From contig NZ_LT670819.1 of the NCBI RefSeq assembly GCF_900129855.1, forward strand, positions 6,572,001-6,636,000: 64,000 bases of DNA, given 5' to 3'. The DNA comes from Streptomyces sp. 3214.6. Lineage in GTDB: Bacteria; Actinomycetota; Actinomycetes; Streptomycetales; Streptomycetaceae. Made by a program: the position numbers and the translations under genes. The notes under the pieces are model-generated. The model was not told the origin of the DNA. It saw only the letters and a list, made by a program, of their open reading frames with translations, and ran no database searches. Every line of letters begins with the position of its first letter. Position 1 is the first letter of the stretch. Below are positions 18,322-25,933 of this stretch, piece after piece.

Positions 18322-19038
18322 TTACGGCGACACGCCGAACCGGGCCGCCAGCGCGTCCCGCTGCGCCCTCACGAACGCCGCATCCACCACCGCCCCGTGA
18401 CCGGGCACATACAGCGCGTCCTCGCCGCCCAGCCGCAGCAGCCGGTCGAGGGCATCGGGCCAGCGGGAGGGGACGGCGTCCGGCCCGGCCTGCGGCTCGC
18501 CGGACTCCTCGACCAGGTCGCCGCAGAAGACGACCTCTGGTTCGCCGGGGACGACGACCGCCAGGTCGTGCGCGGTGTGGCCGGGGCCGACGTTCGCCAG
18601 CAGCACCTGCCGGCCGCCGCCCAGGTCGAGCGTCCACTCGCCGGAGACGAGGTGCCGGGGCCGGACGAGCGCGTCCGAGGCCTCCGCGGCCGCCGACTCG
18701 TCCAAACCGTTGCGTACCGCGTCCGCCCGCAGCTCCTCGCCCGGCACGGTGTCCACGCCCACCGCCCCGAAGACCTCCGCGCCCGCGAACGCCGCCGCGC
18801 CGAAGACATGGTCGAAGTGGGGGTGGGTGAGCGCGAGATGGGTCACACGTTGGCCGGTCAGCTCCTCGGCCTGCGCCCGCAGCCGCACCCCCTCCGCGAG
18901 AGTCGACCCCGCGTCGATCACCAGCGCCGCGCCCGCCCCCACGACCAGCCCCGCCGTGCAGTCCCAGCCCGGCAGCCGGCACCGCCCGACCCCGGCCGCG
19001 ACCCGCTCCCACCCGAGCTCTTCCCAAGTCACCGTCAT
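18322..19038 (-). CDS. MBL-fold metallo-hydrolase
   Basis: A 238-aa single-domain metallo-beta-lactamase-fold enzyme. The metal motif is THPHFDH (71-77: His72, His74, Asp76, His77). NVGPGHTAHDLAVVVP supplies the next histidine, VFCGDLVEESG the bridging aspartate, and YVPGHGAVVD the last histidine. Close relatives hydrolyse thioesters, lactones or phosphodiesters; the substrate here is unknown. The ATG at 19038 lies 85 bp from the CIRCE element, divergent from hrcA. Confidence 0.88.
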   Translation of the reverse strand: MTVTWEELGWERVAAGVGRCRLPGWDCTAGLVVGAGAALVIDAGSTLAEGVRLRAQAEELTGQRVTHLALTHPHFDHVFGAAAFAGAEVFGAVGVDTVPGEELRADAVRNGLDESAAAEASDALVRPRHLVSGEWTLDLGGGRQVLLANVGPGHTAHDLAVVVPGEPEVVFCGDLVEESGEPQAGPDAVPSRWPDALDRLLRLGGEDALYVPGHGAVVDAAFVRAQRDALAARFGVSP

Positions 19039-19122
19039 ACCGCGACGCTAGCCCTACGACGCTGCACCGGGGCCGACCTTGCCCTCGGTGTACCCCACAG
19101 CCGTACACTGGGCCGGGGAACG

Positions 19123-19149
19123 CTGGCACTCGGATGTGAAGAGTGCCAG
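19123..19149 (+). promoter_or_regulatory. CIRCE operator for HrcA
   Basis: CTGGCACTC-N9-GAGTGCCAG is a perfect 9-9-9 inverted repeat that matches the CIRCE consensus (TTAGCACTC-N9-GAGTGCTAA) except at the outer pairs, which change compensatorily. It ends 48 bp before hrcA, indicating autoregulation of hrcA-dnaJ by HrcA. A TACACT at 19104-19109 just upstream is a possible -10 box. Confidence 0.92.
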
Positions 19150-19197
19150 ACGAGGCGCCCAGGGGACTGGGGGACGACTGCTGGAGGTGTGCGCGGA

Positions 19198-20214
19198 ATG
19201 CTGAGTGAACGCAGGCTCCAGGTGCTGCGCGCCATCGTCCAGGACTATGTCGGCACCGAGGAGCCCGTGGGGTCGAAGGCGCTCACCGAGCGGCACAGCC
19301 TCGGCGTGTCCCCGGCGACGATCCGCAACGACATGGCCGCCCTGGAGGACGAGGGGTACATCGCCCAGCCGCACACCAGTGCGGGGCGCATCCCCACGGA
19401 CAAGGGCTACCGGCTGTTCGTCGACAAGCTGGCCGGTGTCAAGCCGATGACCGGTCCGGAGCGGCGGGCCATCCAGAACTTCCTCGACGGCGCCGTCGAT
19501 CTCGACGACGTCGTGGCGCGGACCGTGCGGCTGCTGGCGCAGCTCACCCGGCAGGTCGCCGTCGTGCAGTACCCGTCCCTGACCCGTTCGACCGTGCGGC
19601 ACGTGGAGCTTCTCTCGCTCGCGCCCGCGCGTCTGATGCTCGTGCTGATCACGGACACCGGGCGGGTCGAGCAGCGGCTGGTGGACTGCCCGGCGCCTTT
19701 CGGGGAGACCTCGCTGGCGGATCTACGCGCGCGGCTCAACAGCAAGGTCGCGGGCCGTCGGTTCTCCGACGTGCCGCGTCTGGTGGAGGACCTGCCGGAC
19801 GCCTTCGAGGCCGAGGACCGCGGTACGGTCACGACGGTGCTCTCCACCCTCCTGGAGACGCTCGTCGAGGAGAACGAGGAGCGGCTGATGATCGGCGGCA
19901 CCGCCAATCTCACCCGCTTCGGACATGACTTTCCCCTCACCATCCGGCCGGTCCTGGAGGCCTTGGAGGAGCAGGTCGTGCTCCTCAAGCTCCTTGGCGA
20001 GGCCGGGGATTCGGGCATGACCGTACGCATCGGTCACGAGAACGCCTACGAGGGACTCAACTCCACTTCGGTGGTGTCGGTCGGCTACGGTTCGGGCGGC
20101 GAGGCAGTCGCCAAACTCGGCGTGGTCGGACCGACCCGCATGGATTACCCGGGAACGATGGGAGCGGTACGAGCGGTGGCACGGTACGTCGGACAGATCC
20201 TGGCGGAGTCGTAA
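19198..20214 (+). CDS. hrcA: Heat-inducible transcription repressor HrcA
   Basis: A 338-aa repressor that binds CIRCE and needs GroEL for activity in known systems. The N-terminal winged helix (about 1-75: LSERRLQVLRAIVQDYV, GSKALTERHSLGVSPATI, RIPTDKGYRLFVD) is followed by the HrcA ligand domain with IGGTANLTRF and VGPTRMDYPGTMGAV near the end. The ATG at 19198 follows CTGGAGG at 19181-19187. The gene ends directly against dnaJ, as in the conserved hrcA-dnaJ operon. Confidence 0.97.
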   Translation: MLSERRLQVLRAIVQDYVGTEEPVGSKALTERHSLGVSPATIRNDMAALEDEGYIAQPHTSAGRIPTDKGYRLFVDKLAGVKPMTGPERRAIQNFLDGAVDLDDVVARTVRLLAQLTRQVAVVQYPSLTRSTVRHVELLSLAPARLMLVLITDTGRVEQRLVDCPAPFGETSLADLRARLNSKVAGRRFSDVPRLVEDLPDAFEAEDRGTVTTVLSTLLETLVEENEERLMIGGTANLTRFGHDFPLTIRPVLEALEEQVVLLKLLGEAGDSGMTVRIGHENAYEGLNSTSVVSVGYGSGGEAVAKLGVVGPTRMDYPGTMGAVRAVARYVGQILAES

Positions 20215-21351
20215 GTGGCCACGGACTACTACGCCGTCCTCGGCGTGCGCCGCGATGCGTCGCAGGAAGAGATCAAGAAGGCCTTCCGGCGGCTCGCACG
20301 CGAGCTGCACCCGGACGTCAACCCGGATCCGAAGACCCAGGAGCGGTTCAAGGAGATCAACGCCGCCTACGAGGTGTTGTCGGACCCGCAGAAGAAGCAG
20401 GTCTACGACCTCGGCGGCGACCCGCTGTCCCAGTCGGGCGGCGGTGGCGCGGGCGGCTTCGGCGCCGGTGGCTTCGGGAACTTCTCCGACATCATGGACG
20501 CGTTCTTCGGCACGGCGTCCCAGCGGGGCCCGAGGTCGCGGACGCGGCGCGGTCAGGACGCGATGATCCGGCTGGAGGTGGACCTGGAAGAGGCTGCCTT
20601 CGGCACGACGAAGGACATCCAGGTCGACACGGCGATCGTCTGCGCCACCTGCAGCGGTGAGGGCGCGGCGCCGGGGACCACCGCCCAGACATGTGACATG
20701 TGTCGCGGTCGCGGTGAGGTGTCGCAGGTGACGCGGTCCTTCCTGGGCCAGGTCATGACGTCCCGGCCCTGCCCGCAGTGCCAGGGCTTCGGCACCGTGG
20801 TCCCCACTCCCTGCCCGGAGTGCGCGGGCGACGGCCGCGTGCGGTCCCGTCGCACGCTGACGGTCAAGATCCCGGCCGGTGTCGACAACGGCACCCGGAT
20901 CCAGCTCGCGGGCGAGGGCGAGGTCGGCCCCGGCGGCGGTCCCGCCGGCGACCTGTACGTCGAGATCCACGAGCTGCCGCACAACATGTTCCAGCGGCGC
21001 GGCGACGACCTGCACTGCACGGTGACACTCCCGATGACGGCGGCGGCCCTCGGCACGAAGGTGCCGCTGGAGACGCTGGACGGCCTGGAGGAGGTCGACA
21101 TCCGGCCCGGCACCCAGTCCGGGCAGTCGATCCCGCTGCACGGCCGGGGCGTCACGCATCTGCGGGGCGGCGGGCGCGGCGATCTGATCGTCCACGTCGA
21201 GGTGCAGACGCCGACGAAGCTGGATCCCGAGCAGGAGCGGCTGCTGCGCGAGCTGGCCAAGCTGCGCGGCGAGGAGCGGCCCACGGGGCAGTTCCAGCCC
21301 GGTCAGCAGGGTCTGTTCTCGCGGCTGAAGGACGCGTTCAACGGCCGCTGA
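20215..21351 (+). CDS. dnaJ: Chaperone DnaJ (hrcA-linked copy)
   Basis: A 378-aa type I J-protein, co-chaperone that stimulates DnaK ATPase. The J-domain covers residues 1-70 with HPD at 32-34. A Gly-rich segment at about 75-95 is followed by the zinc domain with four CxxCxGxG motifs (CATCSGEG, CDMCRGRG, CPQCQGFG, CPECAGDG), then the substrate-binding beta domains. The GTG start at 20215 touches the hrcA stop, so the genes are co-transcribed and under CIRCE control. Streptomycetes typically carry another dnaJ with dnaK; this is the hrcA-linked paralogue. Confidence 0.96.
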   Translation: MATDYYAVLGVRRDASQEEIKKAFRRLARELHPDVNPDPKTQERFKEINAAYEVLSDPQKKQVYDLGGDPLSQSGGGGAGGFGAGGFGNFSDIMDAFFGTASQRGPRSRTRRGQDAMIRLEVDLEEAAFGTTKDIQVDTAIVCATCSGEGAAPGTTAQTCDMCRGRGEVSQVTRSFLGQVMTSRPCPQCQGFGTVVPTPCPECAGDGRVRSRRTLTVKIPAGVDNGTRIQLAGEGEVGPGGGPAGDLYVEIHELPHNMFQRRGDDLHCTVTLPMTAAALGTKVPLETLDGLEEVDIRPGTQSGQSIPLHGRGVTHLRGGGRGDLIVHVEVQTPTKLDPEQERLLRELAKLRGEERPTGQFQPGQQGLFSRLKDAFNGR

Positions 21352-21376
21352 GGCCCCGCGCGCATGCTGAGCAGCC

Positions 21377-21409
21377 CCGGAAGGGCACCCGCCACGGGTG
21401 CCCTTCCGG
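21377..21409 (+). terminator. Terminator after dnaJ
   Basis: The 14-bp perfect stem CCGGAAGGGCACCC / GGGTGCCCTTCCGG has a 5-nt loop, starting 26 bp beyond the dnaJ stop. Confidence 0.85.
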
Positions 21410-21482
21410 CATGTCTGCCAGAGGCCTATGCCAACCGACGGTCGGATTCGGACTTGTTCAAAGGACGTGACAACATGCCGTC

Positions 21483-22565
21483 ATGTCCTCCGCACTGACC
21501 GATCTCTTCCCGCACCCGATCGTGCAGGCCCCCATGGCGGGCGGCGTCTCCGTCCCGAAGCTCGCCGCCGCCGTGGCCGAGGCCGGCGGGCTCGGCTTCC
21601 TGGCCGCCGGGTACAAGACGGCCGACGGCGTGTACCAGGAGATCAAGCAGCTGCGGAGTCTCACCGCCCGCCCCTTCGGCGTGAACCTCTTCATGCCGCA
21701 GCCCGAGCATGCGGAGACCGGCGCCGTCGAGGTCTACGCCCACCAGCTGGCCGGCGAGGCCGCCTGGTACGAGACGGACCTCGGCGACCCCGACAGCGGC
21801 CGCGACGACGGCTACGACGCCAAGCTGGCCGTGCTGCTGGACAACCCGGTGCCGGTGGTGTCGTTCCACTTCGGCGTGCCCGGCCCCGAGGTGCTTCAGG
21901 CCCTGCGGCGCGCGGGAACCTTCACCCTCGTCACGGCGACGACCGTCGAGGAGGCCCTCGCGGTGGAGCGGGCCGGCGCGGACGCGGTGATCGTGCAGGG
22001 CGTGGAGGCCGGCGGCCACCAGGGCACCCACCGGGACATCCCGGAGAACGACGGCTCCGGCATCGGACTGCTCTCCCTGATCGCCCAGGTCCGCGAGTCC
22101 GTGAGCCTGCCGATCGTCGCCGCCGGCGGCCTCATGCGGGGCAGCCAGATCGCCGCGGTCCTCGCGGCCGGCGCGAGCGCCGCCCAGCTGGGCACCGCGT
22201 TCCTCGCCACCGCCGAGTCCGGCGCGCCCGCCGTGCACAAGCAGGCGCTGACCAACCCCCTCTTCGTGCGCACCGAGCTGACCCGTGCCTTCTCCGGCCG
22301 CCCGGCCCGCGGCCTGGTCAACCGCTTCCTGCGCGAGCACGGCCCGTACGCGCCCGCCGCCTACCCGGAGGTCCACCACCTCACCTCGCCGCTGCGCAAG
22401 GCGGCCGCCAAGGCGGGCGACGCGCAGGGCATGGCGCTGTGGGCGGGACAGGGCCACCGGCTGGCCCGGGAGCTGCCCGCCGGGCGGCTGGTGGAGGTAC
22501 TGGCGGCCGAACTCGCCGCGGCGCGGACAGCGTTGTCGGAGTCCGGGGACGGCGGCGCGGCATGA
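21483..22565 (+). CDS. Nitronate monooxygenase-like FMN-dependent enzyme
   Basis: A 360-aa TIM-barrel flavoprotein of the nitronate monooxygenase/2-nitropropane dioxygenase family. It contains PHPIVQAPMAGGVSVPKLAAAVAEAGGLGFLAAG in pieces typical of the family, VIVQGVEAGGHQG (with the catalytic-type histidine GGH), and the FMN phosphate loop VAAGGLMRGSQIAAVLAAGA. These enzymes oxidise alkyl nitronates such as propionate 3-nitronate; the substrate is not determined here. ATG 21483 is used, and the stop overlaps the rsmE start by ATGA, so the two are translated as a pair. Confidence 0.88.
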   Translation: MSSALTDLFPHPIVQAPMAGGVSVPKLAAAVAEAGGLGFLAAGYKTADGVYQEIKQLRSLTARPFGVNLFMPQPEHAETGAVEVYAHQLAGEAAWYETDLGDPDSGRDDGYDAKLAVLLDNPVPVVSFHFGVPGPEVLQALRRAGTFTLVTATTVEEALAVERAGADAVIVQGVEAGGHQGTHRDIPENDGSGIGLLSLIAQVRESVSLPIVAAGGLMRGSQIAAVLAAGASAAQLGTAFLATAESGAPAVHKQALTNPLFVRTELTRAFSGRPARGLVNRFLREHGPYAPAAYPEVHHLTSPLRKAAAKAGDAQGMALWAGQGHRLARELPAGRLVEVLAAELAAARTALSESGDGGAA

Positions 22566-23332
22566 CCGCGCCCGTCTTCGTCGTCGACGAACTGCCGGGC
22601 AGCGGCCAGGGCGGTCGGAGTGGGCAGGGCGGCCGGTTCGTCCTGGACGGTCCCGAAGGCCGGCACGCCGTCTCCGTGAAGCGGCTGCGGGCCGGCGAGG
22701 AGATCGTCCTCACCGACGGCGCCGGGCGCTGGGCGCCGGGTGAGGTCGTCGCCGCCGAGGGCAAGGACCGGCTGGTCGTGAGCCTGGGTGAGGTGACCGA
22801 GGAGCCCGCCGAGGAGCCCCGGATCACCGTCGTGCAGGCCCTGCCCAAGGGCGACCGCGGTGAGCTGGCTGTCGAGACGATGACCGAGACCGGCGTCGAC
22901 GCGATCGTGCCGTGGGCGGCCTCGCGCTGCATCACACAGTGGAAGGGCGATCGCGGAGCGAAGGCGCTCGCCAAGTGGCGGGCCACCGCCCGCGAGGCCG
23001 GCAAGCAGTCCCGCCGGGTCCGCTTCCCCGAGGTCGCCGAGGCGGCGACGACCAGGCAGGTGGCGGAGCTGGTGGCCCGGGCCGACTTCGCCGCCGTCCT
23101 GCACGAGGACCGCGACTACGGCAGCGGGCCGCTCGCGACGGCCGAACTCCCGTCCTCCGGTGAGATCGTGCTGGTCGTCGGTCCCGAAGGCGGTGTCTCG
23201 CCACAGGAGTTGGCCGTGTTCGAGGAGGCGGGTGCGAAGGCGTACCGGCTCGGTCGTACCGTGTTGCGTACGTCGACCGCCGGGACGGCCGCGACCGCCC
23301 TGCTGCTGGGTCGCACCGGCCGCTGGTCCTGA
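22562..23332 (+). CDS. rsmE: 16S rRNA (uracil-1498-N3)-methyltransferase
   Basis: A 256-aa SPOUT methyltransferase that methylates U1498 of 16S rRNA. An N-terminal PUA-like domain (about 1-80; GRHAVSVKRLRAGEEIVLTDG) is followed by the SPOUT domain with ITVVQALPKGDRGELAVETMTE in segments, VLVVGPEGGVSPQEL and the knot RLGRTVLRTSTAGTAA. The ATG overlaps the preceding stop. The stop codon TGA (23330-23332) lies within the CTGAG target duplication of the adjoining insertion sequence, so the element inserted exactly at the gene end and left it intact. Confidence 0.95.
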   Translation: MTAPVFVVDELPGSGQGGRSGQGGRFVLDGPEGRHAVSVKRLRAGEEIVLTDGAGRWAPGEVVAAEGKDRLVVSLGEVTEEPAEEPRITVVQALPKGDRGELAVETMTETGVDAIVPWAASRCITQWKGDRGAKALAKWRATAREAGKQSRRVRFPEVAEAATTRQVAELVARADFAAVLHEDRDYGSGPLATAELPSSGEIVLVVGPEGGVSPQELAVFEEAGAKAYRLGRTVLRTSTAGTAATALLLGRTGRWS

Positions 23333-23333
23333 G

Positions 23334-23344
23334 CTTGTCGTTTA
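23334..23344 (+). repeat. Left terminal inverted repeat of the IS
   Basis: CTTGTCGTTTA is the exact complement of the right end at 25238-25248. Pairing could extend outward through the AG/CT of the target duplication, so the boundary could shift by up to 2 bp. Confidence 0.8.
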
Positions 23345-23465
23345 TGGTCCGGTGTCGAACGCGGCTCGAACTTGGTCGGCGTTTTCGCAGTCCAGCGGAC
23401 GTGAAGGCGGCCTCCGTCTGATCCTGTGCTCCGTCACAGAGTGGATCAGCGCGAAGGCCGTGGTC

Positions 23466-24941
23466 GTGAGTTTGGTGCATCAGGGCGTCCTGCGGGATGC
23501 GTTCGCGGAAGTGTCACACTTCCGGTCGGAGCTGTACGCGTGTCTGACCGCGCGGGGCGACGCGTTGTTCGAGTTGTGCGACGCGCTGTTGTGCACGGAC
23601 GGGCCAGTGCGGACGCTGGTTGATCTCGCGCTCGCTCCTGAACACCGTCGTGGTCACGGGGCTCTGTACGGCGGGCTGAACCAGGGTCGGATCGATGTCG
23701 CGAGGTTGCGTCGTGCCCTCGTCGGGGTGCCGTTGCCGAGGGCGGCGGATGGTCGGCTGGTGCTGGCGGTGGATGTCTCGCCGTGGCTGCGGCCGGACGC
23801 CAACACGTGTGCTGACCGGGCCTTTTGCCACACGTTCGGCCGGGGTGAGGGCAAGCACCAGATGGTGCCCGGCTGGCCGTACTCGGTGGTGGCCGCGCTA
23901 GAGACCGGCCGCACGTCCTGGACGGCGGTGCTGGACGCGGTCCGCCTGGAGCCCGGCGCCGATGTCGCTGCGGTGACCACGGTGCAGGTCCGCGAGGTCA
24001 TTGAGCGGCTGGTCGTCGCCGGCCAGTGGCGACCGGGTGACCCGGAGGTCCTGGTCGTGCTGGACGCGGGATACGACGCTCCGCGCATCGCCCACCTGCT
24101 GGCGGGGCTGCCCGTCGAGATCGTCGGGCGGCTCCGTTCGGACCGCGTGATGCGGCGTCCGGCACCCTCCCGCAAAGAGTTCGGCCTGGCCAACCCCAAG
24201 GGCGGCAGACCGCCCAAGCACGGCGGCGAGTTCGTCTTCGGCGACCCCACAACCTGGGGCGCTGAGCAGGCAGTGACGACTACGGACACCCGGCTCTATG
24301 GGAAGGCGACTGCGCAGGCGTGGGACCGGCTGCACCCGCGGCTGACCCGCCGGGCTGCATGGCTCGACCACGCCGGGCCGCTACCCCTCATCGAGGGCAC
24401 AGTCATCCGCTTGGTCGTGGAGAAGCTGCCGTCCGGTGGAGTCAACAAGCCGGTCTGGCTGTGGTGGTCAGGCACCGGCGCCACCGAAGCGGACGTCGAA
24501 CGCTGCTGGCAGTCCTTCCTCCGCCGCTTCGATATCGAGCACACATTTCGCCTGTTCAAGCAGACTCTTGGCTGGACCAAGCCCCGGCTCCGCGACTCGG
24601 AGGCGGCCGACCGGTGGACATGGTTGGTGATCGCCGCCTATGCCCAGCTCCGGCTCGCCCGCCCACTGGCCACCGACCTGCGGCGGCCTTGGGAGAAGCC
24701 GGCCGAACCGAACAGACTGACACCCGCCCGCGTCCGCAGAGGCTTCAGAAACCTGCACGCGAAGACCGGGTCACCAGCCGGTGCACCGAAACCGTCCCGG
24801 CCCGGACCAGGCCGCCCTCCGGGTTCGAAGAACCGCCGCCAAGCCACCCGCCATGACGTGGGCAGAGTCCTTGCCACCGGCGAGGCATACAGCCGACCCG
24901 CCCACCACAAGATCGGCACCAAACCCCGCAGGACAGGCTGA
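23466..24941 (+). CDS. IS701-like DDE transposase
   Basis: A 491-aa transposase. GTG 23466 is chosen because GAAGG lies at 23452-23456 and homologous proteins begin about here; GTG 23460 and 23475 are alternatives. Signature stretches are DALFELCDALLCTDGPVRTL, EHRRGHGALYGGLNQGRID, VDVSPWLRPDA and GKHQMVPGWPYS. The catalytic triad is visible as Asp103 (AVDVSPW), Asp200 (VLDAGYDA) and Glu358 (IEHTFRLFKQTLGW), all present, so the enzyme is likely active. The C-terminus is Pro/Arg-rich (PGRPPGSKNRRQATRHDVG). Confidence 0.9.
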   Translation: MSLVHQGVLRDAFAEVSHFRSELYACLTARGDALFELCDALLCTDGPVRTLVDLALAPEHRRGHGALYGGLNQGRIDVARLRRALVGVPLPRAADGRLVLAVDVSPWLRPDANTCADRAFCHTFGRGEGKHQMVPGWPYSVVAALETGRTSWTAVLDAVRLEPGADVAAVTTVQVREVIERLVVAGQWRPGDPEVLVVLDAGYDAPRIAHLLAGLPVEIVGRLRSDRVMRRPAPSRKEFGLANPKGGRPPKHGGEFVFGDPTTWGAEQAVTTTDTRLYGKATAQAWDRLHPRLTRRAAWLDHAGPLPLIEGTVIRLVVEKLPSGGVNKPVWLWWSGTGATEADVERCWQSFLRRFDIEHTFRLFKQTLGWTKPRLRDSEAADRWTWLVIAAYAQLRLARPLATDLRRPWEKPAEPNRLTPARVRRGFRNLHAKTGSPAGAPKPSRPGPGRPPGSKNRRQATRHDVGRVLATGEAYSRPAHHKIGTKPRRTG

Positions 24942-24973
24942 CAAACGACTTCGAGCATCAGCACACTGAGCGG

Positions 24974-25240
24974 ATGCGCTACGAGGAGAAAGCGAAGCTC
25001 ATCACAGCAAGGGCCCTGGTCCCGGTGGCCATCCTTGTCACCTCGCCAGTGCTGCTGATAGCCGGAGCGCCGATCCGTCGCCGGTACCTCCGCTACGTCT
25101 ACCGGGATGAAGCCCCACTGATCCTGGACAAAAAGCACGGCCGAATCAGCGTCCACTGGTTCGTGGTCACCAGCCCTCTTCTCGAATGGCTCTGCTGGCC
25201 CACAGAGTCACTCGCTCGACTCATCTCACGCCGACGTTAA
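24974..25240 (+). CDS. Small membrane-associated passenger protein of the IS
   Basis: An 88-aa ORF 32 bp downstream of the transposase stop and inside the element. It starts at ATG 24974 (MRYEEKAKLI) and its TAA stop (25238-25240) is the first three bases of the right inverted repeat. One hydrophobic segment lies at about residues 14-30 (LVPVAILVTSPVLLIAGAP), followed by basic residues and a second moderately hydrophobic stretch with WFVVTSPLLEWLCW. No family is recognised. It could be cargo, a transposition accessory, or a chance ORF; its clean confinement to the element argues that it moves with it. Confidence 0.55.
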   Translation: MRYEEKAKLITARALVPVAILVTSPVLLIAGAPIRRRYLRYVYRDEAPLILDKKHGRISVHWFVVTSPLLEWLCWPTESLARLISRRR

Positions 25241-25248
25241 ACGACAAG
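25238..25248 (-). repeat. Right terminal inverted repeat of the IS
   Basis: TAAACGACAAG mirrors the left end; it is followed by the second CTGAG target copy at 25249-25253. Confidence 0.8.
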
Positions 25249-25399
25249 CTGAGAGCCTGTTCACATCCCCGGCCGGGCGCGCAACGCTTGGCACGCTCCG
25301 CCGGAGGGGGCGCCTTGTGATCGCACTGGTGCTGAGGTCGGCGTAGAACGGCTGTATGAGGTCTTCCGCGGCCCCTGCCCGAGTGGCACGCTGCCCTCC

Positions 25400-25888
25400 A
25401 TGGGGGCTTTGAGGCGGATTTGGCTACTCACGGTCGTGGTCGTCGTGGCCGGCGCCGCCGTGGCGTGCGAGCCGGGCGGGCTGAGCGCCATGTCCGTGGC
25501 GTACACCACCGACCAGGCCGCGACGGCGGAGATCGAGCGGCGGGACGTGAAGGTGCGCTGGCTGACCTGCACGGCTCAGTACGAGGACCGGGCGAAGGCG
25601 GAGTCGGTCGCCTCCGTCGACTGCAGGGGACAGACCGGTGACGGGAAGGACATCACCGTCACCGGGAAGATCACGCGGGCGGTCGACGGTGCGTGCGTGC
25701 GCGGGGATGTGACCGCCGTCGTGGGCAAGAAGCAGCTGTTCCGGGTGAGCGGCCTCGGCGACTGCAGGTCGGCGACGCCGTCGCCGGTCAAGCCGTCCGG
25801 TTCCGCGCAGCCCGGCGGCCGACCGACCGTCACGGTCACGGTGACCGTCACCGAGACCGTGGACGGCGGCGGCGGGGCGGGGAAGTGA
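25400..25888 (+). CDS. Exported, probably lipid-modified protein of unknown function
   Basis: A 162-aa protein with an N-terminal signal (RRIWLLTVVVVVAGAAVAC) whose Cys23 sits in a weak lipobox (AVAC), suggesting a lipoprotein. The mature part has a pattern TCTAQYEDRAKAESVASVDC and DGACVRGDVTAVVG, with several cysteines that could form disulfides. It ends in a Pro/Ser/Thr-rich tail with VTVTVTVTET. It is similar in style to small DUF4333-like actinobacterial lipoproteins, but I do not assign it. It lies 46 bp before the tricorn gene and was the next gene after rsmE before the IS arrived. Confidence 0.75.
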   Translation: MGALRRIWLLTVVVVVAGAAVACEPGGLSAMSVAYTTDQAATAEIERRDVKVRWLTCTAQYEDRAKAESVASVDCRGQTGDGKDITVTGKITRAVDGACVRGDVTAVVGKKQLFRVSGLGDCRSATPSPVKPSGSAQPGGRPTVTVTVTVTETVDGGGGAGK

Positions 25889-25933
25889 TCGAAACCCCTG
25901 ACCTGCGATGCCGTAGCTGAATACAGTGATCTG

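Larger units (their letters stand above)
23334..25248 (+). mobile_element. Insertion sequence (DDE transposase, IS701-like) with passenger gene
   Basis: A 1,915-bp element bounded by inverted repeats CTTGTCGTTTA (23334-23344) and TAAACGACAAG (25238-25248). It is flanked by the 5-bp direct repeat CTGAG (23329-23333 and 25249-25253), the expected mark of transposition. It contains a full-length transposase gene with intact catalytic residues and a second short gene reaching into the right repeat. Because both copies of the target site are unchanged, the insertion looks recent. The family name is from recognition of the transposase only. Confidence 0.85.

Noticed and set aside
25252..25399. End of a second insertion sequence beginning GAGCCTGTTCAC
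   Set aside because: No matching inverted end, transposase fragment or target duplication could be found; the stretch shows no other supported feature.
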